From UPXZ01 sp018055865 (lineage in GTDB: Bacteria; Bacteroidota; Bacteroidia; Bacteroidales; Paludibacteraceae), in the NCBI GenBank assembly GCA_964292695.1, contig CAXYWB010000129.1:1-6480 (forward strand): a stretch of 6,480 nucleotides of DNA, given 5' to 3'. Both the position numbers and the translations under genes were made by a program. The notes beneath the pieces are model-generated. The model made no database searches, was not told where the DNA came from, and saw nothing but the letters and a program-made list of their open reading frames with translations. Positions 1-6,465 of this stretch are shown here, in pieces (the first letter of the stretch is position 1; every line of letters starts with the position of its first letter).

Positions 1-1532
1 GAAGATGTGTAAACTGAACATTTCCAGCGCGATCCGGTAACGGCAAACGTTTCGCCAATTACGCCAACCGACCAGTTACCCTGACTCTGAGTTTGAAAAA
101 GCAGGTTCGGAGCTATAGAATCGTTATCCCATGTATAAACTTTAAAATAACGTCCTTTGGTTTCGGGCAATCCAACAGAATCTTTGTTGCAGCCAAGCAA
201 ATAACCATCGGCAGTAAAGGCAATATCATTCAGTATATTCACCCCTCCCGAAATTCCCGTCAAATCCATCTCGCGAATTTTGGCAGTTGTTTGTGCATTT
301 ATTACCAACAGTTTTGGTTCATTGGTCAATACATATAGTTTTTCATTGCGGTAGAGCACTTTTTTTATCTGGTTTGGATTTAGCCATTCCGGAATAACAG
401 GAGTTGCGTCTCCAAATTTGTATTGACTCAACGCTACTACTCCGGCTTCTTGAATTGGCTCAGGATAATCAGGCGTTGTATCTTTGGGAACAATTATATT
501 TGGATTGACAAGCATCATTTTTGCATAAGATGTAGTTGCAGCTAAAACGCTGATTGTCGTATCTTTCGTTGTGTGATCCGTTGCGCTTATCTGCAGCTTG
601 TAATTTCCGGGAACAAGATTGTAAAACGCAAAAATACCGTTATACAACGTATCCACCTCGTACACATCCAGCGAATCGCCTGCAGCATTCATCAATTTTA
701 CCTTCGCACCGTTAAGCGGCAACCACCGATCATCGGTTCCTGCTTTGTAAGTATATCTCGGGTGTACAAATGTTTCATCCTTTCCTTTGGCGTATCCGGC
801 AATAATACCGGTTGCCGGCAAATCTGCCAGAAAATAATCGCAAAAATATCGATAAAAGTTCACTGCTTCCAATTTGCGATAATCTTTGTTCAGTAATCGA
901 TGTGTTTCCGGCTGATAATCGTGAAAGGAACCTTCCGACAAGAAACCGGGAACAATAAGCGGTCGTAAAACGCCTAAACCACTGGTGTTGCCGTAAAACG
1001 TAAAATCGCCTCGCAGATTGGAGGAAGTCGTATAATGCGTCCAGGGAGTGAGTTTATTTGACATTAACCGTGGCCATGCGGCTTGCGCCATCGGCAAGCT
1101 GGCTTCCACAGTGGGAGCATTGTCGTATCCGTGAAACAATAACAACACATAATTTGTCCCCGTGTTTGTTCCAACTGCATTGCTATGAATTGATAAAAAT
1201 GCATCCACATTGTTAGCATTGGCTTCTTCGGCTATTTCTGACAACGATCGATCATCTTCATCTCTGTTTTGTGTCCGCGAAATGATAACAGTTGCTCCTG
1301 AAGCTTGCAGCATATCGCGCAAAGCCAATCCTTTTTGCAAATTACTCCACGATTCCCAAAATCCGAGCGTATCTCCCAATTCGTAGTTTATGGTTATCAG
1401 ATTTCTATCGTTGGCACCATCATAACCTCCGTGTCCGGGGTTAACGTATATTTTCACTCCGGTAAGGTCAGCGGCTTGCAGTCCCGTAAACTGTAAAACG
1501 AAAGCTGATAATAGAATCAATATTTTTTTCAT
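1..1532 (-). CDS. Secreted N-acetylmuramoyl-L-alanine amidase (Amidase_3 type) with C-terminal Ig-like and propeller-like regions; partial
   Basis: Predicted zinc hydrolase cleaving the amide bond between MurNAc and the stem peptide of peptidoglycan, outside the cytoplasm. The minus frame is open from the ATG at 1532 through the left edge (510 codons visible, 3' end missing). Residues 1-20 are a signal peptide (MKK, then a hydrophobic stretch, likely cut after LQA). The Amidase_3 domain covers about 25-235: NPGHGG with H34, E60 in FWESWSNL, H116 in SIHSN and E200 in LSEGSFHDY match the usual H-E-H zinc ligands and catalytic Glu. Residues about 240-343 look like a carboxypeptidase-regulatory/Cna-B-like beta sandwich (GAKVKLMNAAGDS, then GIFAFYNLVPGNYKLQI). 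After a Pro-rich linker (about 345-360), residues 375-510 have repeated beta-strand patterns (KLYVLTNEPKLLVIN, DIAFTADGYLLGCN) suggesting a propeller, possibly DUF4623-like; this last assignment is tentative. It lies 15 bp after the PD40 gene and is probably cotranscribed with it. Any C-terminal sorting signal lies outside the window. Confidence 0.9.
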   Translation of the reverse strand, partial: MKKILILLSAFVLQFTGLQAADLTGVKIYVNPGHGGYDGANDRNLITINYELGDTLGFWESWSNLQKGLALRDMLQASGATVIISRTQNRDEDDRSLSEIAEEANANNVDAFLSIHSNAVGTNTGTNYVLLLFHGYDNAPTVEASLPMAQAAWPRLMSNKLTPWTHYTTSSNLRGDFTFYGNTSGLGVLRPLIVPGFLSEGSFHDYQPETHRLLNKDYRKLEAVNFYRYFCDYFLADLPATGIIAGYAKGKDETFVHPRYTYKAGTDDRWLPLNGAKVKLMNAAGDSLDVYEVDTLYNGIFAFYNLVPGNYKLQISATDHTTKDTTISVLAATTSYAKMMLVNPNIIVPKDTTPDYPEPIQEAGVVALSQYKFGDATPVIPEWLNPNQIKKVLYRNEKLYVLTNEPKLLVINAQTTAKIREMDLTGISGGVNILNDIAFTADGYLLGCNKDSVGLPETKGRYFKVYTWDNDSIAPNLLFQTQSQGNWSVGVIGETFAVTGSRWKCSVYTS

Positions 1533-1540
1533 ATTCGTTG

Positions 1541-1546
1541 TCCTCC
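1541..1546 (-). promoter_or_regulatory. Strong Shine-Dalgarno site of the amidase gene
   Basis: On the minus strand GGAGGA sits 8 nt upstream of the amidase ATG and only 1 nt after the stop codon of the PD40 gene (1548-1550). It fixes the amidase start at 1532. None of the other genes in this window has a comparable purine box, which fits the generally weak use of Shine-Dalgarno sequences in Bacteroidota. Confidence 0.7.
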
Positions 1547-1547
1547 G

Positions 1548-2453
1548 TTATTTAAATTCTACCTGCATCAGGTACACTTCTCCGCGGTCGGTATTGAATG
1601 CAATCCGGCTTCCGTCTTTGGAAGCTGAGGGATACATCGCGTTGATGCCTGTCGGAGTTTCCAGCTTTTTTCGCAGTTTACCATCGATAGAGGTTATTAT
1701 CAGCGACGAAGAAATGAGTTTTTCACCATCATCGCGGTCGTCCATGCCTACTACGAACTTATTGCCTGCCCACGAGGGAGCATTGAGCTTACCAAGCGAT
1801 GTCACATTTTTACCGGTAACCGAGCAAACATAAGTTCCTTTGCCTGTAACCGTGTAAACGATGTTTTTGTTGTCGGGCGAGATGGAAGGCCAGATGTAAC
1901 TTGCATTGGCACCGCTGGGAGTGAGTTCGGCGCGTACACCGTTTTTGTACAGCACCATTTTTTGGTTTTCGATGGTAATTAGATACAGATTGTCTGTTGG
2001 TTTTACTGAATTGGATTTAACCAGACTGCGGTTTTTCACATACACAGGATTAGAATTCACCATTTTCCCGGTAATCTGTTCGCGCGTGGGTGCTACCAAA
2101 ACCTTTTTCTCACCGTTGGAAATAGTCTGGCTGATGAGTGAGTTGTGGCGCAGTTTGCGAATGAGTTCTGTTTTGTTGTACAGTACCGTATTTCCATCAT
2201 CACTGATTTGAACTTTGTAGCCCGCGCCGGGATCTTCATTCAGTGTTTTCAGACTTTTGCTGACCGGTGAATACTGATACAGTCCGCTGTAATTTCCCCT
2301 GGTCATCAGTATAAACTGATTGTCGGGGCTGATCTTAGGATAAAAATATCCTCCTGTGTCCGTTGCTTTGATCTTTTCGATGGAAAGTACATTGATTTGC
2401 TGAGCAAGAGCGATCTGAGCAATTACGAGAAAGAAGAGTAGAAGTTTTTTCAT
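1548..2453 (-). CDS. Secreted TolB/PD40-type beta-propeller protein
   Basis: A 301-residue exported protein of unknown specific function. Residues 1-17 form a signal peptide (MKKLLLFFLVIAQIALA, likely cut before QQ), with no lipoprotein cysteine at the cleavage site. The mature part contains several PD40/WD40-like blades with the signature of a strand followed by a D-G or D-N turn: YPKISPDNQFILM (38-50), VQISDDGNTVLY (81-92), WPSISPDNKNIVY (188-200) and YPSASKDGSRIAF (274-286). Such propellers resemble the C-terminal half of TolB and usually act as binding scaffolds; no catalytic motif is seen. It is too short for full TolB and lacks an obvious N-terminal TolB domain, so it should not be named tolB. 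It is the first gene of a two-gene unit with the amidase, suggesting that it works with, or is co-regulated with, that cell-wall enzyme. A candidate promoter lies about 50 bp upstream. The partnership is an inference from gene order. Confidence 0.88.
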   Translation of the reverse strand: MKKLLLFFLVIAQIALAQQINVLSIEKIKATDTGGYFYPKISPDNQFILMTRGNYSGLYQYSPVSKSLKTLNEDPGAGYKVQISDDGNTVLYNKTELIRKLRHNSLISQTISNGEKKVLVAPTREQITGKMVNSNPVYVKNRSLVKSNSVKPTDNLYLITIENQKMVLYKNGVRAELTPSGANASYIWPSISPDNKNIVYTVTGKGTYVCSVTGKNVTSLGKLNAPSWAGNKFVVGMDDRDDGEKLISSSLIITSIDGKLRKKLETPTGINAMYPSASKDGSRIAFNTDRGEVYLMQVEFK

Positions 2454-2501
2454 AAATCGGTATTTTTAGAAAATTGATTAATTGTAAAAACATATAACAC
2501 G

Positions 2502-2532
2502 CAAATTTAGTAAATTAATCAGAACATGAAAG
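2502..2532 (-). promoter_or_regulatory. Candidate Bacteroidota-type promoter for the PD40-amidase operon
   Basis: The minus strand carries TAAATTTG (2509 to 2502), a full match to the Bacteroidota -7 consensus TAnnTTTG. A TTTC about 18 nt further upstream (2531-2528) is the only candidate for the weaker -33 TTTG element. Transcription would begin near 2495, giving a leader of roughly 40 nt. The box lies in the 106-bp gap between the methyltransferase stop and the PD40 start, so the envelope operon probably has its own promoter rather than depending on read-through. Confidence 0.45.
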
Positions 2533-2559
2533 TGAATAAACATTATTTTCTCCCCCACC

Positions 2560-3327
2560 TCACCTCTCAGCCACTACAAGCATTTCAAAATCTTCGGGGG
2601 TCAACCGGTCGTTACGGGAGAATTGGCCGAGTTTGGCACTCGAAATATCAATTTTGCTGTATCCAAGCGAATGAAGCAGCCAGGTAATTTCGGAAGGCAC
2701 GTAGTATCTTTCGTTGCAATCAAGGGTTTTTTTGTTGCCTGAATCATCTTCAAACTCTGTAATATTGTGGTCGCGGAAGGTCATCAGATCGAACGTATTG
2801 CTCCGGTATGTTGCATTTCCTTCGTCAGCCTGTGCCTGACAGAACTTCTCCACCGAATGATACAATGGGAACAATCCGTTCAATGTTGTGAAAATAAATT
2901 TACCGGGCTTTTTGAGCGATTTTGTTACACTTTTCAGAATTTCGTAATTCATTTCATCGGTTTCCATCAGCGGAAAACCACCCTCGCAAAGCATTATAGC
3001 CATGTCAAATTCACGGTCGAAAGTAAGCTCCCGGGCATCCTGCAACCGGAAGTCAATAGTAAGGTTCTGATTCACTGCTTTTTCTCTGGCTCTGTTCAGT
3101 TGCGACTCCGATAAGTCGATACCTGTAACGGAATATCCCCGTTTTGTAAGCTCTAAGGTATGCCGGCCGGTGCCACACCCTACATCCAGTATTCTCAGCG
3201 ACTTATCAAAATCCAGTTCTTTCTCAATAAAATCGCATTCGCCGATAGTGCCTTGTGTAAAGCACTCATTATCATATTTCTGACTGTAGTTCTCAAACAG
3301 CAATTCGTACCATTGTTTCTTACTCAT
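2560..3327 (-). CDS. Class I SAM-dependent methyltransferase, substrate unknown
   Basis: A complete 255-residue cytosolic protein with the Rossmann-like methyltransferase fold (Methyltransf_11/25 type). Motif I is LRILDVGCGTGRH (44-56), the glycine-rich SAM loop. The next strand ends in GIDLSESQL (69-77), where D71 would hold the SAM ribose. LQDARE (95-100) supplies the acidic residue near the adenine, and FDMAIMLCEGGF (107-118) corresponds to motif IV. An N-terminal helix (WYELLFENYSQKYDNE) resembles the cap helix of small-molecule methyltransferases. The C-terminal half (about 150-255) is less conserved and probably sets substrate choice, which cannot be deduced. No membrane segment or signal peptide is present. 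It lies 67 bp downstream of the VOC gene, without an obvious box in the gap, so the two may be cotranscribed. No clear Shine-Dalgarno sequence precedes the ATG at 3327; the length fits the family. Confidence 0.88.
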   Translation of the reverse strand: MSKKQWYELLFENYSQKYDNECFTQGTIGECDFIEKELDFDKSLRILDVGCGTGRHTLELTKRGYSVTGIDLSESQLNRAREKAVNQNLTIDFRLQDARELTFDREFDMAIMLCEGGFPLMETDEMNYEILKSVTKSLKKPGKFIFTTLNGLFPLYHSVEKFCQAQADEGNATYRSNTFDLMTFRDHNITEFEDDSGNKKTLDCNERYYVPSEITWLLHSLGYSKIDISSAKLGQFSRNDRLTPEDFEMLVVAER

Positions 3328-3394
3328 ATCAGTTGTGTTATTTGTTTGTGTTTATTTTATCAATGTCTGCTGTCCACTTTACGGTTTTTTTGGT

Positions 3395-3790
3395 TTACCT
3401 TAGTTTTTCGGCAAATGCTAAAATATGTCCGTCCGGATCTGAAAAGTAACATACTCTGTCGCCCCAGTCTCTGTCGGATATCGGATCAATTAACGTGGCA
3501 CCACACGCAACAGCGTTATCGTATTCGAGTTGAATGTCGTCCACATACAGGTACAATTCGCAACCCGGAATTCCTATTCTGTGGTCGGGATGCGGCATTT
3601 TACCTTTCAAAATTCCGGCTATTCCATCATTGGGCATCAATCCCAGTGTAAAATTATCGGCCAGCCGAAACTCAGTCATGCCCTGAACGTGTAAATCGGC
3701 TTTTCTGCGAAATATCTGCTGATAAAATATACAGCTTTTTTCCTGGTTTACTACGTACAGGATTGTTTCGATAGCATGTATAGGATACAT
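3395..3790 (-). CDS. VOC-superfamily (glyoxalase/bleomycin-resistance/dioxygenase fold) protein
   Basis: With the start at 3790 this is a 131-residue protein, the usual length of a single-chain VOC protein with two beta-alpha-beta-beta-beta modules. The first module starts at ETILYVVNQEKSCIFYQQIF (8-27), the typical strand followed by the FY-containing helix. The second starts at CELYLYVDDIQLEYDNAVACGA (77-98) and ends in the superfamily signature CYFSDPDGHILAFAE (114-128). E78 and E128 sit where metal-ligand glutamates often occur, but the first-module ligand is not obvious, so glyoxalase I activity should not be assumed. Possible roles include sequestration or detoxification of a small molecule. 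An upstream in-frame ATG at 3937 would add 49 residues of basic, low-complexity sequence partly encoded by an 8-bp repeat; that extension matches no family feature and I reject it. It precedes the methyltransferase gene on the same strand. Confidence 0.85.
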   Translation of the reverse strand: MYPIHAIETILYVVNQEKSCIFYQQIFRRKADLHVQGMTEFRLADNFTLGLMPNDGIAGILKGKMPHPDHRIGIPGCELYLYVDDIQLEYDNAVACGATLIDPISDRDWGDRVCYFSDPDGHILAFAEKLR

Positions 3791-3816
3791 TTGGTTCGGT
3801 GTTGAATATTGAGTAT

Positions 3817-3840
3817 GTTTCCTTGTTTCCTTGTTTCTTT
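3817..3840. repeat. Three tandem copies of an 8-bp unit (GTTTCCTT)
   Basis: Two exact GTTTCCTT copies (3817-3824, 3825-3832) are followed by a third with one change, GTTTCTTT (3833-3840). The tract ends 26 bp upstream of the VOC start codon, in its likely 5' leader or promoter. It is short but could slip; a change of one unit would alter leader length rather than the reading frame if the start at 3790 is right. Confidence 0.75.
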
Positions 3841-3980
3841 GCGTCAATGTTTTAACAGTAAAAACTCGATAAAAATAGTGTATTATTCTGATTAAGCAGA
3901 TATCAGATGTGTTAAAAATACAAGAATATGTATCCAATTACAATGCTTATTTATGCACTTCTGCTACAAAGCGGAAATTC

Positions 3981-3996
3981 CAGCGAAACCTCGCTG
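3981..3996. repeat. Perfect hairpin inside a GC-richer island
   Basis: CAGCGA (3981-3986) and TCGCTG (3991-3996) are perfect inverted repeats around an AACC loop. They lie in a stretch of about 41 bp (3958-3998) that is roughly half G+C, within otherwise strongly AT-rich intergenic DNA. No T-run follows on either strand, so it is not a standard intrinsic terminator. It could be a structured leader, a protein site or the remnant of a dispersed element. Confidence 0.5.
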
Positions 3997-4097
3997 AGTA
4001 TTCAATATAAATTACAATTCTGTCAGGTTTTTTACACATTGATTTTTTCTGATTTTTCAAAAACTATTACGCCTGTAAAATTGTTTTTATCTTGTAT

Positions 4098-4157
4098 ATG
4101 AATGAATTAGAATTCATCTTAATGAATATGTTTCTGTACACCGTACCTTAAATTCAT
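4098..4157. promoter_or_regulatory. Phased ATGAAT/ATTCAT half-sites upstream of the hybrid kinase gene
   Basis: ATGAATT-AG-AATTCAT (4102-4117) is a perfect inverted repeat with 7-bp arms. Half-sites begin at 4102 (ATGAAT), 4112 (ATTCAT), 4122 (ATGAAT) and 4152 (ATTCAT), so all starts differ by multiples of 10 bp; one more overlapping ATGAAT begins at 4098. The cluster ends about 63 bp before the kinase start codon, a sensible place for an operator. The AT-rich composition makes chance a real alternative. Confidence 0.35.
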
Positions 4158-4220
4158 TTTCAATCCATTTCATTTTTCTTTTTTTTAGATTGTCAACTTA
4201 CAGACTGCTGAAAATTAAAA

Positions 4221-6380
4221 ATGAATAAAATTCTGCATGTAATCGTTGTGTGGCAAACCCGGAAATTATCTTTTCCGGGCATTGATGACAATACCCTGAC
4301 GATAAAGAAAAATATCTGGCTAAGTTCCTTTGCTTCCACTTTCTCCATTGCGGTTATGACGCTGCTTGCTCTGGTGCTTGCCGTACCTACCATTGTGGAA
4401 TACGGACTGGTTCTCATCGCTCTGTCACTTCCTGTAATCTTCGGTTTGCCCCATTCCGGCCGCAAATATCACCTGTTGCTGTTTCCTGTACAATTGTCGA
4501 TTATTCTGGTCACATGTTACTTCATGATCCGGCTCGGTGGATTGCTTTATTCCGGCGGATTGCTCCTTACGGGTTTTTCCATTCTCTTTATGTCCATCAA
4601 CCTGCAAAATCCGCGGATTACCCTGTTTTTGTTTATTGTCTATATTCTTACATTAATTGTAACAGTGGTTTTGGAACCGGTATTTTCAAGGACACCCGAG
4701 CTGACCGACGCCCAAAATAAACTGTTTTTTATCGTCAATCTCACCTGGCAGGCGGGCTACACCCTGATTATTATCATCAACAACATCAACCAGAAAAAAA
4801 TGCTTTGGGAACTGAAGCAAGCTGAAGCCACCAGCCTGAAAGAACTGGATGAAGCCAAAACAAAACTGCTGACCAATATCTCTCACGAGTTTCGGACACC
4901 GCTTACCATTATGCTGGGCATGGCAAGGCTGATAAAAGAGCATCCGGATGAATGGTTCAGAAAAGGATCGGAAAAAATTATTCAGAACGGGCATGCGTTG
5001 CTGCATTTGGTCAACGATTTGCTCGACATGGCGAGGCTGGAAGCCGGCGCCATGACTGTAAACTGCCTGCAGCAGGATATTATTACTCAACTGCGGTATC
5101 TTGTGGGGTCGTTCAGTTCGGTGGCAACGGAAAAAAACATCGACCTGCAATTTTCTCCTCATTCCGGCGAGTTTATCATGGATTTTGATGAGGATAAATT
5201 GATGCAGATTGTTTCAAATCTTCTTTCCAATGCATTGAAATTCACGCCAAAGGATGGAAAAGTAGAACTCTCGACCGAAAATTTACTAAGCCAACATTCC
5301 TTATCAATCCGGGTGAAAGACAACGGTCCGGGAATAGCTGCCGAACATCTGCCTCAGATTTTTGACCGGTTTTACCGCATAGAAAATCCGCTGCTTCAGT
5401 CGCAAAGCGGCTCTGGATTGGGACTGGCGCTGACGCGCGAATTAATTACACTGATGAACGGCACCGTAAGTGTGGAGAGCGAGCCGGGAGCGGGAACACA
5501 GTTTACAATCACACTTCCGGTGACCAATGAAGCACCTTTGAAGGAGAAAATGACAGAAATTGAGACTTTAGAATTTACCGATTCAGCAGAACGGTTTCAG
5601 ATTAATAAGCTCACGCCTGATAACACCAGCGCTCCGGTAGTGCTCATCGTGGAAGATAACCGCGATCTGACCGAATACCTTCAGCATATTCTGGCCACAG
5701 AGTACCGCGTAGTGAGTGCTGCCGACGGAAAATCGGGTCTGGAGCAGGCTTTTGAACTTATTCCCGACATCATTGTGAGCGATGTAATGATGCCCGTAAT
5801 GGACGGCATAGCACTTCTCGAACGCCTGAAAAGCGATATCCGTACCAGCCACATTCCGGTGGTCATGCTCACCGCCAAAGCCGATATAACTTCCCGGCTT
5901 ACGGGACTGGAGAAAGGAGCTGATGAATACCTGGCAAAACCTTTTCATGAAAAAGAACTCCGGATACGGCTCCGAAATCTGATAGACATGCGTGAGCGGA
6001 TGCAGCAGCACTTTGCCTCACTGACGCCCGACGCAGCGCACCTGCAGGATAAATCGCTGAAGATTGAAAATGAATTTATCCGAAAAATAAGAGCATTCAT
6101 GGAAGAAAATATAGCCGCTGAAGAATTTGAAATTCAGCAGTTATGCCGCCAGATGGCCATGAGTCGTGCCCAACTGTACCGAAAATTCAAAGCGCTGACC
6201 GGAAAATCGGTGTTCGAATACCTGCGCACACTCCGCCTACACAAAGCAAAAGAACTGCTGCTCACCTCCACACTTAACGTAACACAGGTTTGTTTCGATG
6301 TCGGATTTAACAACCTCTCCCACTTTAGCCGCATTTTCACCGAAGAATTCGGTCGGAAGCCCAGCGATTTCAGAAAATAA
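4221..6380 (+). CDS. Hybrid two-component system protein: membrane sensor kinase, receiver and AraC-type regulator in one chain
   Basis: A complete 719-residue signalling protein anchored in the inner membrane. Residues about 32-188 hold six predicted membrane helices (about 32-55, 59-77, 83-104, 107-126, 132-152, 167-188); basic residues (KK29-30, RK81-82, KK192-193) place both ends in the cytoplasm. A short coiled linker (195-215) leads to HisKA, with H222 in SHEFRTP as phosphorylated histidine. The ATPase domain (about 320-433) has the N box N333/N337, G1 DNGPGI (367-372), F box FDRFYR (381-386) and G2 GSGLGL (397-402). The receiver (about 473-588) has E478/D479, phosphoacceptor D521 in SDVMMP, T551 and K573 in KPF. 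The AraC-type DNA-binding domain (about 617-719) carries two helix-turn-helix units, the second in VGFNNLSHFSRIFTEEFGRKPSDF. All catalytic residues are present, so it should be active. The stimulus is unknown; no large periplasmic domain exists. It has no clear Shine-Dalgarno sequence, and the start at 4221 leaves a plausible 31-residue cytoplasmic lead before the first helix. Confidence 0.95.
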   Translation: MNKILHVIVVWQTRKLSFPGIDDNTLTIKKNIWLSSFASTFSIAVMTLLALVLAVPTIVEYGLVLIALSLPVIFGLPHSGRKYHLLLFPVQLSIILVTCYFMIRLGGLLYSGGLLLTGFSILFMSINLQNPRITLFLFIVYILTLIVTVVLEPVFSRTPELTDAQNKLFFIVNLTWQAGYTLIIIINNINQKKMLWELKQAEATSLKELDEAKTKLLTNISHEFRTPLTIMLGMARLIKEHPDEWFRKGSEKIIQNGHALLHLVNDLLDMARLEAGAMTVNCLQQDIITQLRYLVGSFSSVATEKNIDLQFSPHSGEFIMDFDEDKLMQIVSNLLSNALKFTPKDGKVELSTENLLSQHSLSIRVKDNGPGIAAEHLPQIFDRFYRIENPLLQSQSGSGLGLALTRELITLMNGTVSVESEPGAGTQFTITLPVTNEAPLKEKMTEIETLEFTDSAERFQINKLTPDNTSAPVVLIVEDNRDLTEYLQHILATEYRVVSAADGKSGLEQAFELIPDIIVSDVMMPVMDGIALLERLKSDIRTSHIPVVMLTAKADITSRLTGLEKGADEYLAKPFHEKELRIRLRNLIDMRERMQQHFASLTPDAAHLQDKSLKIENEFIRKIRAFMEENIAAEEFEIQQLCRQMAMSRAQLYRKFKALTGKSVFEYLRTLRLHKAKELLLTSTLNVTQVCFDVGFNNLSHFSRIFTEEFGRKPSDFRK

Positions 6381-6398
6381 TCCCTCCTTTTTCTCATT

Positions 6399-6437
6399 TT
6401 GATACGCTCAGAAAACAAATTGAGACGGTAAGAAAAC
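6399..6437 (+). promoter_or_regulatory. Direct repeat, probable binding site of an AraC-type regulator
   Basis: TTGATACGCTCAGAAAAC (6399-6416) and TTGAGACGGTAAGAAAAC (6420-6437) agree at 15 of 18 positions and are offset by 21 bp, two helical turns. AraC-family proteins, with two helix-turn-helix units per subunit, commonly bind direct half-sites with about this period; the araI1/araI2 sites of E. coli AraC are the known example. The downstream copy ends 20 bp before a TATATTTG box and so covers the -33 region, as expected for an activator touching RNA polymerase. The repeat begins 19 bp after the stop of the hybrid regulator gene, its obvious candidate binder. The link to that protein is inferred. 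Confidence 0.55.
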
Positions 6438-6457
6438 CTTTTACTTCAAACGGGACG

Positions 6458-6465
6458 TATATTTG
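6458..6465 (+). promoter_or_regulatory. Candidate -7 promoter box for a gene beyond the right edge
   Basis: TATATTTG is a full match to the Bacteroidota -7 consensus TAnnTTTG. There is no good -33 TTTG element at the right distance; that position is taken by the end of the upstream direct repeat, which suggests an activator-dependent promoter. Transcription would start near 6472 and run rightward out of the window. The box is flanked by short inverted arms, ACGTA (6455-6459) and TACGT (6467-6471). Confidence 0.5.

Larger units (their letters stand above)
3791..4220. other. 430-bp AT-rich divergent intergenic region
   Basis: The region separates the minus-strand VOC gene from the plus-strand hybrid kinase gene, so it must hold the start signals of both. 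It contains a three-copy octamer repeat, a local GC-richer island with a hairpin, a T-rich stretch (about 4040-4058 with two adjacent TGATTTTT copies, and 4171-4186), and phased ATGAAT half-sites. No full TAnnTTTG box was found on either strand. The nearest matches are TATGTTTC at 4127-4134 on the plus strand and TATTCTTG at 3928-3921 on the minus strand, each one base off and without a good -33 partner. No convincing gene was seen. Confidence 0.7.

Noticed and set aside
93..1496. Plus-strand open frames (for example 93-338, 573-896, 1305-1496)
   Set aside because: They lie antisense to the amidase gene, whose minus frame is open for 510 codons with signal peptide and all catalytic motifs. 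Their translations show no domain pattern.
3395..3790. Naming the VOC protein glyoxalase I (gloA)
   Set aside because: The fold signature is clear, but the full set of metal ligands is not visible and the superfamily is too varied for a specific enzyme call.
3791..3937. N-terminal extension of the VOC gene from an ATG at 3937
   Set aside because: The added 49 residues are not VOC-like, are partly encoded by the octamer repeat, and would exceed the normal family length. The ATG at 3790 gives a standard 131-residue protein.
3943..4101. Possible 52-codon plus-strand small gene in the divergent intergenic region
   Set aside because: It has no Shine-Dalgarno sequence, no promoter box at a sensible distance and an unremarkable hydrophobic, low-complexity translation, so it is probably a chance open frame.
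4686..6418. Minus-strand open frames inside the kinase gene (for example 4686-5162, 5583-6011, 6134-6418)
   Set aside because: They are antisense to a full set of kinase, receiver and AraC motifs and translate to peptides with no recognisable features.
6393..6424. Possible terminator hairpin after the kinase gene (CTCATTTTG with CAAATTGAG)
   Set aside because: The arms contain a mismatch, are A+T-rich with a 14-nt loop, and no T-run follows. The same bases are better explained by the 21-bp-period direct repeat.
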